The notes beneath the pieces are model-generated. The model did not search any database and was not told the DNA's origin. It saw nothing but the letters and a program-made list of their open reading frames with translations. This document shows, one piece after another, positions 52,735 to 60,050 of a DNA stretch of 64,000 bases; within the stretch, counting starts at the first letter, position 1, and each line of letters begins with the position of its first letter. A program made the position numbers and the translations under genes. The DNA comes from Planctomycetota bacterium (GTDB lineage Bacteria > Planctomycetota > Phycisphaerae > Phycisphaerales > UBA1924), in assembly GCA_018242605.1 (NCBI GenBank), contig JAFEBP010000004.1, forward strand, positions 1 to 64,000, given 5' to 3'.

Positions 52735-53703
52735 TCATTCGCCTTCTTCGTCGTCGTCCGCGGACTTGGCGGATACGGGCGCGGCCTTCTTGCCTTCCTT
52801 GGCCTCTGCCTCGGCGAGTTGGCGGTCGTACCGCTCACGGTTGCCCTTGTAGTCCATGAGGAAGAGGAGCTTCTGAGCGGTCTTTTCGCCGGCCATCTGG
52901 GCGATTCGCTTCTTGGCGGCGGCCATGTCGGTGCGGCGAGAGACGTGGACGAGGACAATCCACTGGCTCTCGACCACGCGGAGCCATTCGGCCAGGTCAT
53001 CGATATGCATGTGCATGCCGACGCGGGCTCGTTCCTTGTGGTCGGGCTCCAGGAAGGTGCACTCGGTGATGAGGATCTGGGCCTTGCGCACGTCCTCGCG
53101 AACCAGGTGCGGGCCGGGGGCAGTGTCTCCGGTGTACGCAAAGAGAGGGATCTCGAAGGAGCGGGTGATCTCGGTGCCCCGTTCCTTGAGCTCGCGGAGC
53201 TTCTCTTGCGGGAGTTCGACAAACTCGGGCTTGAGCTTGGTGCGCCGCTCGCTGACGGTGTATCCGAAGGACGGGCAGGTGTGCTCGGTCTCGAAGCCAC
53301 GGAGGAAGACGTTGTTCTTGACCTCAACGGGCTGGTCGGCCTTGATGGGGATGAGGTCGTAGGGCGTGCGCTGACGTTCGAGATCAACGTAACCGTCCAT
53401 CATGCGCTTGATGGCAGGCGCGATGCGTTCATCGCAGATGATCCGGGCGTTGCCCATGCCCTGGAAGCGACGCTGGGAACAGAAGTACGCCAGGCCGCCG
53501 ATGTGGTCCATGTGGCCGTGGGTGATGGCCAGGTGCTTGCTGGAGAGCATCGCTCGCGGGCACGCGCCGATGTCGAAACCCAGATCAAGCTCGGGCACTT
53601 GGAGGCAGGTGGATTCGCCCGCGATGGACTCGCCGAAAATCCGGAAGGGCGGAAGATACAGGAAGCCCATGCTGGGCTCACGCGGCGGTGGCTTGGGAAG
53701 CAT
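52735..53703 (-). CDS. MBL-fold metallo-hydrolase (RNase Z-like)
   Basis: The start at 53703 (MLPKPPPREPSMG) gives 322 residues; an ATG at 53670 is an alternative. The metallo-beta-lactamase signature is AITHGHMDHIGGLAYF (H-x-H-x-D-H). Further metal ligands are likely in FETEHTCPS, FAYTGDTAPG and the late IVLVHVSRRTD. The pattern of H-x-H-x-D-H, GDT and a terminal H before a helical tail matches the RNase Z/ElaC-like branch, though the exosite arm of tRNase Z is not clear, so nuclease activity is unproven. The last ~30 residues are charged and low-complexity (Lys/Ala/Asp/Glu). It diverges from the his operon. Confidence 0.85.
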   Translation of the reverse strand: MLPKPPPREPSMGFLYLPPFRIFGESIAGESTCLQVPELDLGFDIGACPRAMLSSKHLAITHGHMDHIGGLAYFCSQRRFQGMGNARIICDERIAPAIKRMMDGYVDLERQRTPYDLIPIKADQPVEVKNNVFLRGFETEHTCPSFGYTVSERRTKLKPEFVELPQEKLRELKERGTEITRSFEIPLFAYTGDTAPGPHLVREDVRKAQILITECTFLEPDHKERARVGMHMHIDDLAEWLRVVESQWIVLVHVSRRTDMAAAKKRIAQMAGEKTAQKLLFLMDYKGNRERYDRQLAEAEAKEGKKAAPVSAKSADDDEEGE

Positions 53704-53927
53704 CCGTCGAAACTCCGACTCCGGGATGTTCTCCCGGGAAGGCCTTGATGTGGGGAACGACTGCGAACGGCGATGGTACGCACGAGGGTGAATAGGGGTT
53801 ACAACTGCGCGTGGGCCGCTTTGTATCCAATTTACTTCCATGGTGCTCAAAAGCCCAAGACTGAACTGGTCCGCCGATAACCAGTTTCGCGCGCGGATCA
53901 CGCAGTAATGTTCTAGAACTTACCACA

Positions 53928-53956
53928 TTGACTTTGAGAGGCAGCCAGCGTTTACT
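53928..53956 (+). promoter_or_regulatory. Histidine operon promoter candidate
   Basis: TTGACT (53928-53933) and TTTACT (53951-53956) are spaced 17 bases apart. Transcription would begin about 53962-53964, on or next to the leader peptide AUG at 53963. The leader mRNA would then have almost no 5' untranslated region. No Shine-Dalgarno sequence precedes that AUG. Confidence 0.5.
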
Positions 53957-53962
53957 TCATCC

Positions 53963-54019
53963 ATGACGTTCTCGTTCCATCTCCACCATCATCACCATGG
54001 GCATTCCCAGGGCCGGTGA
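53963..54019 (+). CDS. hisL: his operon leader peptide
   Basis: This 18-residue frame reads MTFSFHLHHHHHGHSQGR and ends with TGA at 54017. Seven of the 18 residues are His, five of them consecutive. Enteric his leader peptides have seven His codons in a row and work by ribosome stalling when charged tRNA-His is scarce. The His codons lie at 53978-54004. The bases just after them (54010-54018) can pair with the terminator's left arm, so a ribosome stalled at His codons would leave an antiterminator free, while one reaching the stop codon would cover it. The peptide is too short to be a normal protein. Function is inferred from position and composition. Confidence 0.85.
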   Translation: MTFSFHLHHHHHGHSQGR

Positions 54020-54089
54020 CGGTGCGACGTGGTTGCGAAGACCAACAGTTGACACAAGAACGCCGGCTCCAGCCGGCGTTTTTTCGTTT
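54010..54089 (+). promoter_or_regulatory. Antiterminator/terminator switch of the his attenuator
   Basis: The antiterminator stem pairs GGGCCGGTG (54010-54018) with CGCCGGCTC (54061-54069): nine base pairs, two of them G-U. It excludes the terminator stem AACGCCGG (54059-54066) with CCGGCGTT (54073-54080), because both use 54061-54066. A small pause-type hairpin, TGGG (53998-54001) with CCCA (54006-54009), lies further up. Confidence 0.75.
54059..54089 (+). terminator. Attenuator terminator before hisG
   Basis: AACGCCGGCT pairs with AGCCGGCGTT. The stem runs straight into TTTTTT (54079-54084) and CGTTT. It sits 66 bases before the hisG start, so it must be passed for the operon to be transcribed. 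Confidence 0.9.
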
Positions 54090-54154
54090 ATGCGTGTGAC
54101 GCATGAATCGGAAACCGCCGCGGAGCCGGAAACAGACGACGGCAGGAGCGGCAC

Positions 54155-55036
54155 ATGACGACGATTTCCGACAAGACGAACGACACGCTACGGCTCGGGT
54201 TGCCCAAGGGGCGGATGCAGGAAGGGGTGATGCGTCTGCTGGCCGACGCGGGGATCCGGGTATCGATCTCGGCGCGCGGATACCGACCGACCACGTCGCT
54301 GGACGGCGTGGAGACCAAGATCCTCAAGCCGCAGAACATCATCGAGATGCTCGACAGCGGCACCCGTGATCTCGGGTTCGCCGGCGCCGACTGGGTAGCG
54401 GAACTGGAAGCGGACGTGGTGGAAGTGATCGACACGAAGCTCGACGTGGTCAAGGTGGTGGCTGCGGCTCCGTCAAGTGTGCTGGAGAACGGGGCCTTGC
54501 CGCGGCGTCCCCTCGTCGTCGCCAGCGAGTACCAGGCGCTCAGCCTCAAGTGGATCGAGGCTCGCGGGTGCGGCGATCGGTTCGTGCGGTCATACGGCGC
54601 GACCGAGGTCTTCCCGCCCGAGGACGCCGACTGCGTGATCGACGTGACCGCAACGGGTTCGACCCTGGAGGCCAACAGCCTGACGATCTGCGGCGAAGTC
54701 ATGGCGTCGTCGACTCGGCTGTACGCGTCCCGAGCCGCGATGGAGCACGCGGGCAAGCGGGGGCGGATCGCGGATCTGGCGTTGCTGCTGCAGAGCGTGA
54801 TCGAGGCCCGCAAGCGGGTGATGCTCGAACTCAACGCCCCCTCGGACAAACTGGCGGCGATTATCGAGGTGCTGCCGTGCATGCGGCAACCGACGCTCAG
54901 CAAGCTGGCCGGCGACGCAGGCTACGCGGTGAAGTCGGCGGTGCCCCGGGATTCGCTGCCGCGGCTGATCCCGCTGCTCAAGGCGCGGGGCGGATCGGAC
55001 ATCGTGATCTCTCCGATTGCGCAGGTGGTGCCGTGA
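54155..55036 (+). CDS. hisG: ATP phosphoribosyltransferase, long form
   Basis: HisG joins ATP to PRPP in the first and rate-setting step of histidine synthesis. The 293-residue length is that of the long form. Residues ~12-215 are the catalytic bilobed part (LRLGLPKGRMQEGVMRLLADAG, GTRDLGFAGADWV, CVIDVTATGSTLEAN with the PRPP loop TATGST). The C-terminal ~75 residues form the ACT-like domain that binds histidine for feedback (KLAAIIEVLPCMRQPTLSKLAG). No hisZ is needed for this form. The ribosome binding site is CAGGAG, 9 bases upstream. The stop overlaps the GTG of the next gene (GTGA), so translation is coupled. Confidence 0.97.
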   Translation: MTTISDKTNDTLRLGLPKGRMQEGVMRLLADAGIRVSISARGYRPTTSLDGVETKILKPQNIIEMLDSGTRDLGFAGADWVAELEADVVEVIDTKLDVVKVVAAAPSSVLENGALPRRPLVVASEYQALSLKWIEARGCGDRFVRSYGATEVFPPEDADCVIDVTATGSTLEANSLTICGEVMASSTRLYASRAAMEHAGKRGRIADLALLLQSVIEARKRVMLELNAPSDKLAAIIEVLPCMRQPTLSKLAGDAGYAVKSAVPRDSLPRLIPLLKARGGSDIVISPIAQVVP

Positions 55037-56763
55037 ACGCCGCCCCCCCCACCGCCGTCGCCGGTGAGGTGCGGCCGATCTCAAGGCTCAACGCGGCACC
55101 CTACTCGCGGACGCGCGATCCGCGCCCGATCGACCTGCGGCTGGACGCGAACGAAGGGGCCGCGCCTCCCGCGGAACTGCTCGCGAGCATCCCGCTTGAA
55201 GCGGGGATCGCGGGGACATATCCCTCGGCGGCGGCGTTGGAGGCTCAGTTGGCGGCGCACTGGGGCGTTGCGTCTCAGAGCGTGGTGGTGACGGCGGGCG
55301 CGGATGATGCGCTGGAGCGGATTTGCCGCGCGGTGCTGGAGCCGGGACGAGAAGCGTTGATGACCGATCCGACGTTCGAGATGCTGCCCCGGTGGGTCGC
55401 CGCGTGCGGCGCGGCGGCGCGGACGGCGTCATGGATGAGCGGCGGCTTTCCGGTGGACAAGATCGAATCGCTCTTGAACGCAGAGACTCGCGTGATCTTC
55501 GTGGTGTCTCCGAACAACCCGACCGGGCTTTCGGCAACGGCGGCGGACGTGCTGCGACTGGCGGAGGCGGCTCCGAATGCCCTGGTGGTGGCAGACCTGG
55601 CGTACGTTGAGTTCGCGGAAAGCGACCTGACCCGCGAGGTCTTGGGGCGGCACAACGTGGTGGTGACGCGGACGTTCAGCAAGGCCTGGGGGCTCGCGGG
55701 GATGCGGGTGGGGTACGCGATCGCGCCCGAGCGCGTGGCGCACTGGATGCGGACCGTGGGCATGCCGTACGCGTGCTCGGGCTACTCGGTGCAGGTGGCG
55801 AAACAGTGGTTCGCTCAAGGCGGGGGCGCGATGGCCCGGTTCACGGGGGTCGTGCGTGAGGAGCGCTCACTGCTGGCGAAGGCGCTGGCGGAGCACGGCA
55901 TTGAGTTCGTGCCCTCGGACGCGAACTTCATCTTCGCGAAGTTCAAGGACGCCGCGTTGGTGGCCGACCTGCTGGCGGGCCTGGGAATCTCGGTGCGGAG
56001 GTACGGTGGTTCGCTCGCGAACTATCTGCGGATCAGCGTTCCCGCGGACGCGGCGGCCGGCGAGCGGCTGCGGGCGTCGCTGCGGTCGATCCTGCGGCCC
56101 CGAGCGCTGCTGTTCGATATGGACGGGGTGCTGGCTGACGTGAGCGAGTCGTACCGCGAGACGATCCGGCGCACCGCCGCGGAGTTCGGGGTGGAGATCA
56201 CCCGCGCGGACATCGCGCGGATCAAGGCGGCGGGGAACGCGAACAACGACTGGGTCGTCACCAGATCGCTGCTGGCGGAGAAGGGCGTGCAGCGATCGCT
56301 GGAGGAAGTGACCGCGGCGTTCGAACGCATTTATCAAGGTACGGAAGAGAAGCCCGGCCTGCGGCGGACAGAGCGGTTGCTCGCCTCCCGGAACTGGCTG
56401 GAATCGCTTCGAACCACCGCGGCGCTGGGCGTCGTGACAGGGCGGCCCCGGGCCGACGCGGAGCGATTCCTGCGCGAGCGAGGAATCGCGGACCTCTTTG
56501 ATTGCGTGGTGTGCATGGAGGACAGCGTTCCCAAACCCAGCCCGCGGCCGGTGCAGATCGCTCTTGAACGGTTGGGCGTGCGCGAGGCTTGGCTCGTGGG
56601 TGACACACCGGACGATATCGTTGCCGCCCGAGCGGCGGGCGTGACACCCATCGGGTGCGTGGCCCCGGGGGATGATCTCGGCGGCGCGAGCGAGTTGCTG
56701 CTGCGGACGGGCGCCGGACGCGTCATCGAGAGGGTCGAACAACTGACGGAGATTCTGCCATGA
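55033..56763 (+). CDS. hisC: Histidinol-phosphate aminotransferase fused to a HAD phosphatase
   Basis: This 576-residue fusion begins with GTG inside the hisG stop codon. Residues ~20-355 are HisC, a PLP class II aminotransferase: DLRLDANEGAAPP, TYPSAAALEAQLA, VSPNNPTGLS and the PLP Lys217 in TFSKAWGLAGMRVGY, then YLRISV. Residues ~357-576 form a complete HAD subfamily IA domain: LLFDMDGVLADVS (Asp362 nucleophile, Asp364), VTGRPRADAERF, KPSPRPVQIALERLG and WLVGDTPDDIVAARAAGV. The operon's HisB is monofunctional and no hisN or hisK-type gene is present, so this domain is the best candidate for histidinol-phosphate phosphatase. That is inference. The stop overlaps the hisB ATG. Confidence 0.93.
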   Translation: MNAAPPTAVAGEVRPISRLNAAPYSRTRDPRPIDLRLDANEGAAPPAELLASIPLEAGIAGTYPSAAALEAQLAAHWGVASQSVVVTAGADDALERICRAVLEPGREALMTDPTFEMLPRWVAACGAAARTASWMSGGFPVDKIESLLNAETRVIFVVSPNNPTGLSATAADVLRLAEAAPNALVVADLAYVEFAESDLTREVLGRHNVVVTRTFSKAWGLAGMRVGYAIAPERVAHWMRTVGMPYACSGYSVQVAKQWFAQGGGAMARFTGVVREERSLLAKALAEHGIEFVPSDANFIFAKFKDAALVADLLAGLGISVRRYGGSLANYLRISVPADAAAGERLRASLRSILRPRALLFDMDGVLADVSESYRETIRRTAAEFGVEITRADIARIKAAGNANNDWVVTRSLLAEKGVQRSLEEVTAAFERIYQGTEEKPGLRRTERLLASRNWLESLRTTAALGVVTGRPRADAERFLRERGIADLFDCVVCMEDSVPKPSPRPVQIALERLGVREAWLVGDTPDDIVAARAAGVTPIGCVAPGDDLGGASELLLRTGAGRVIERVEQLTEILP

Positions 56764-57359
56764 ACACGATCCCGGGAACACGGACCGCGACACTGACCCG
56801 CAACACGGGCGAGACTCGGATCCAGGCCGCCATCATTCTCGACGGCGCGGGCAAGGCGAGCGTGCGCACGGGGCTGGGGTTCCTTGACCACATGATTACG
56901 TCGCTCTCGTGCCACAGCGGGATCGACATCACGCTCGCGTGCGACGGGGACCTGGCCGTGGACGATCATCACAGCGTGGAAGACTGCGCGATCGTGCTGG
57001 GCCGGTGCCTGGCGTCGGCGCTGGGCGAACGCAAGGGGATCACGCGGTTCGGTCACGCGTATGCGCCGCTGGATGAGTCGCTGGCGAGGGTCGTGGTTGA
57101 TCTGGTGCAGCGGCCGTGCGCGTGCGTGTCGCTGGACCTCAAGCGGGACAATCTCGGCGATGTGGCCTGCGAGAACATCACGCACTTCTTCCGCACGCTG
57201 GCGACCGAAGGCCGCTTCACGCTGCACGTGGACGTGATCCGGGGCGAGAACGATCACCACAAGGCCGAGGCCGCGTTCAAGGCGCTGGCGCTCGCGCTGC
57301 GCAGCGCGATCCGGCCCACGCAGCCTGAAGCGGTCGCGAGCACGAAGGGGACGCTGTAG
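56760..57359 (+). CDS. hisB: Imidazoleglycerol-phosphate dehydratase
   Basis: The 199-residue protein dehydrates IGP to imidazole acetol phosphate using manganese. It is the monofunctional form, with no HAD phosphatase at the N-terminus. The metal-binding His clusters are intact: GLGFLDHMI, VDDHHSVEDCAIVLG, and ENDHHKAEAAFKALALALR near the C-terminus. ENITHFFRTLA carries a further ligand. The first ~15 residues (TATLTRNTGETRI) match the usual start. It overlaps the hisC/HAD gene by four bases at the 5' end and hisH by one base at the 3' end. Confidence 0.97.
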   Translation: MNTIPGTRTATLTRNTGETRIQAAIILDGAGKASVRTGLGFLDHMITSLSCHSGIDITLACDGDLAVDDHHSVEDCAIVLGRCLASALGERKGITRFGHAYAPLDESLARVVVDLVQRPCACVSLDLKRDNLGDVACENITHFFRTLATEGRFTLHVDVIRGENDHHKAEAAFKALALALRSAIRPTQPEAVASTKGTL

Positions 57360-57991
57360 TGGACTCCGTCGTCATTGTCAGAACGGGAACCGCGAACCTC
57401 GCATCGGTGGTCGGCGCCATGGGCCGCCTGGGCGCCAGAACCATCGTGACCAGCGAGGCGCGGCTGATACTGGATGCCGACCGACTCGTTCTTCCGGGCG
57501 TAGGGACGCTCGGCGCGGCGATGGAAGAACTGCGTCAACGCAACCTCGTCAAAGCTTTGCAGCAGCGACTGACTGACGGACGGCCCGCGCTGGCGATCTG
57601 CCTGGGCCTGCAGATGCTCCTGACAGGGAGCGAAGAAAGCCCGGGCGTCTCGGCCCTGGGCATCGCGAACGGGGCGGCCACTCGGTTCTCCAACGATGTG
57701 CGAGTGCCGCACCTTGGATGGAGCCGCATCAGCCCGCCGCCCCTGACTGACGAACCAGAGGCGTTCGCGTATTTCGCGCACTCCTACCGGGTGACGGAAC
57801 CGCCGCCGGGGTGGAGCGCGTCGTGGTGCGAGCATGGCGGGAGGTTTGTTGCCGCGATGTGGAATGGGGCAACGCTGGCGTGCCAGTTTCATCCGGAGTT
57901 GTCGGGCGCGTGGGGCGCACGGATGCTGTCGCGGTGGTTCGCGGGCGAAGGGATGCTCGACCTGGACGCGGCCGTGAAGGGAGTGGCCTGA
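57359..57991 (+). CDS. hisH: Imidazole glycerol phosphate synthase, glutaminase subunit
   Basis: The start is GTG, sharing one base with the hisB stop. The 210-residue class I glutamine amidotransferase supplies ammonia to HisF through an internal tunnel. The catalytic Cys is in LAICLGLQMLL. The His and Glu of the triad are in CQFHPELSG. The oxyanion region is LVLPGVGTLGAAMEEL, and other conserved blocks are RVPHLGWSRI and FAHSYRV. The partner gene hisF starts 2 bases after the stop, as expected for a complex of the two. Confidence 0.96.
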   Translation: MDSVVIVRTGTANLASVVGAMGRLGARTIVTSEARLILDADRLVLPGVGTLGAAMEELRQRNLVKALQQRLTDGRPALAICLGLQMLLTGSEESPGVSALGIANGAATRFSNDVRVPHLGWSRISPPPLTDEPEAFAYFAHSYRVTEPPPGWSASWCEHGGRFVAAMWNGATLACQFHPELSGAWGARMLSRWFAGEGMLDLDAAVKGVA

Positions 57992-57993
57992 TC

Positions 57994-58767
57994 ATGCCGG
58001 TGCCTCGTGTCATCCCGTGCCTGGACGTTCGCGACGGGCGGGTCGTCAAGGGCGTCCGCTTCGAGAACCTGCGCGACGCGGGCGACCCGGTCGAGCAGGC
58101 CGCGCTGTACGAGCAGCAGGGCGCGGACGAGATCGTGATGCTGGATGTGAGCGCCACGCCTCAGGGACGCGGGGCGTCGCTGCGGACCGTCGCGGCGATC
58201 CGCAAGGTGCTCTCGATCCCGCTCACGGTGGGCGGGGGCGTCAAGACCATCGCCGACGCCGCGGCGATGCTCGAGGCGGGCGCTGACAAGATCGGCGTGA
58301 ACACCGCGGCGGTGAAGAATCCCGCGCTGCTCGAGGCCCTCGCAATGCAGTTCGGCTCCCAGTGCGTGGTGCTCGCACTGGATGCGCTGGCGTACGGCAA
58401 GGGCCGGTGGCGGGTGGTGGTGCGCAGCGGTCAGGAGACAGTGCCGCTGGACGCCCTGGGCTGGGCGATCGAGGCGACCCAGCGGGGCGCGGGCGAGATC
58501 CTGCTCACCAGCGTGGACCGCGACGGCACGCACAGCGGCTACGACCTGGAACTCATCCAGGCCGTGAGCAGCACGCTGGGTGTTCCTGTGATCGCCTCGG
58601 GCGGGGCGGCGTCGCCGCTACACCTGGTGGAGGCGCTGCGGGCGGGAGCCGACGCGGTGCTCGCGGCGTCGATCTTCCACGACGGAACCTTCAGCGTGGG
58701 GCAGGTGAAGCAGGAGATCGCGGCGGCGGGTTTCGCCGTGCGGCCAATCGAGGAGTCAGCGGCATGA
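57994..58767 (+). CDS. hisF: Imidazole glycerol phosphate synthase, cyclase subunit
   Basis: This 257-residue TIM barrel converts PRFAR and HisH-derived ammonia to IGP and AICAR. The catalytic acids are in IPCLDVRDGRVVKGV (Asp11 equivalent) and LLTSVDRDGTHSGYDL (Asp130 equivalent). The two phosphate-binding loops are GGGVKTIADA and SGGAASPLHL, and GVNTAAVKNPALL is also conserved. The AICAR released feeds purine synthesis. The stop codon overlaps the ATG of the HisA fusion gene by four bases. Confidence 0.97.
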   Translation: MPVPRVIPCLDVRDGRVVKGVRFENLRDAGDPVEQAALYEQQGADEIVMLDVSATPQGRGASLRTVAAIRKVLSIPLTVGGGVKTIADAAAMLEAGADKIGVNTAAVKNPALLEALAMQFGSQCVVLALDALAYGKGRWRVVVRSGQETVPLDALGWAIEATQRGAGEILLTSVDRDGTHSGYDLELIQAVSSTLGVPVIASGGAASPLHLVEALRAGADAVLAASIFHDGTFSVGQVKQEIAAAGFAVRPIEESAA

Positions 58768-60050
58768 TCGTGCCATCAATCGACATTCAGGGCGGGCAGA
58801 CGGTGCAGTTGCGTCAGGGCGCGGTGAAGATGCTGGACGCGGGCGACCCGCGCCCGATCGCCAAGCGGTTCGGGGTGGTGGGTGAGATCGCCGTGATCGA
58901 TCTGGACGCCGCGATGGGAACGGGGAGCAACGAGGCGCTCATCCGTGAGTTGCTGCCGCTGGCACGGTGCCGCGTGGGCGGTGGCATCCGCGACGCAGCG
59001 ACGGCGAGGAAATGGCTCGATGCCGGCGCGAGCAAGGTAATCCTGGGGACGGCGGCCAAGCCGGAGATCCTGAGCGAAGTGCCGCGTGAGCGGGTCATCG
59101 CCGCGTTGGATGCTCGCGACGGCGAGGTGGTGGTGGAAGGATGGAAGACCAAGACCGGCCGGGGCGTCCTGGAACGGATCGCCGAACTGCGTGACCTGGT
59201 GGGCGGGTTCCTCGTGACGTTTGTGGAGATCGAAGGGACGCTGAGCGGTCTTGATGCGTCTCGCGTGAAGCCGATCGTGGAAGCGGCCAAGGGCTGCCGC
59301 GTGACGGCGGCGGGCGGGATCACGACGCCGGCGGAGGTCGCCGCGCTGGACGCGATCGGCGCTGACTCACAAGTAGGTATGGCGATCTACACCGGCAAGA
59401 TGAGCGTGGCGGATGCGTTCGCGGCGCCGCTCGTGAGCGACCGGCCCGACGGGCTGTGGCCCACGGTGGTCTGCGACGAGCGTGGCACGGCGCTGGGCTT
59501 GGTGTACAGCAACACGCAGAGTCTGCGGGCGGCGATCGAAGAACGCCGCGGCGTCTACTGGTCGCGTTCGCGGGGCCGGTTGTGGCGCAAGGGCGAGGAA
59601 AGCGGCGCGACGCAGTCGCTGCTGCGGGTGGATGCTGATTGCGATCGCGATGCGCTGCGATTCACGGTGATTCAGGATGGTCCGGGGTTCTGCCACGAAG
59701 GAACTCGCACGTGTTTCGGGGAGGATCGGGGGTTAGGCGCGCTCTCCAGGCGGCTAGCGACAACGGCCCGCGACGGGGCGAGCGACCCGGGCTCGTACAC
59801 GGCGCGACTGCTGCGTGACTCGGCGTTGCTCGCTGCGAAGATCGAGGAGGAAGCGGGCGAACTGAACGCCGCGGTGAGCCGGAGCGAGGTCGTTCACGAG
59901 GCGGCGGACGTGCTCTTCTTCACGCTCACGCGGCTGGCGAAAGAGGGCATCCCGCTCGCGGAGATCGACGCGGAACTGGATCGGCGTGCCCTCAAGGTGT
60001 CGCGTCGGCCGGGCAACGCCAAGCCGAACAGGACCGGGGGGGCGTCATGA
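58764..60050 (+). CDS. hisA: HisA-HisI-HisE trifunctional fusion
   Basis: One 428-residue protein carries three consecutive activities. Residues ~1-228 are HisA (ProFAR isomerase): VPSIDIQGGQTVQLRQG (Asp6), VGGGIRDAATAR, AALDARDGEVVVEGW and TAAGGITTPAEV. Residues ~232-325 are HisI (PRA-CH): GLVYSNTQSLRAAIEE, YWSRSRGRLWRKGEESG, VDADCDRDALRF and the zinc ligands in FCHEGTRTCF. Residues ~330-420 are HisE (PRA-PH): SYTARLL, KIEEEAGEL, EAADVLFFTL. HisE and HisI act on steps 2 and 3 and HisA on step 4, so product could pass between domains. HisIE fusions are common, but adding HisA is not. The HisA part is shorter than the stand-alone enzyme. Confidence 0.94.
   Translation: MIVPSIDIQGGQTVQLRQGAVKMLDAGDPRPIAKRFGVVGEIAVIDLDAAMGTGSNEALIRELLPLARCRVGGGIRDAATARKWLDAGASKVILGTAAKPEILSEVPRERVIAALDARDGEVVVEGWKTKTGRGVLERIAELRDLVGGFLVTFVEIEGTLSGLDASRVKPIVEAAKGCRVTAAGGITTPAEVAALDAIGADSQVGMAIYTGKMSVADAFAAPLVSDRPDGLWPTVVCDERGTALGLVYSNTQSLRAAIEERRGVYWSRSRGRLWRKGEESGATQSLLRVDADCDRDALRFTVIQDGPGFCHEGTRTCFGEDRGLGALSRRLATTARDGASDPGSYTARLLRDSALLAAKIEEEAGELNAAVSRSEVVHEAADVLFFTLTRLAKEGIPLAEIDAELDRRALKVSRRPGNAKPNRTGGAS

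Noticed and set aside
54049..54054. TTGACA hexamer as an internal his promoter
   Set aside because: No -10 box at the right distance; the sequence 17 bases on is inside the terminator stem.
58764..59440. Loss of catalytic residues in the HisA part
   Set aside because: The segment LVTFVEIEGTLSG departs from the usual TDISRDGTL, but the two catalytic Asp and the Thr of the isomerase are still present by eye alignment.
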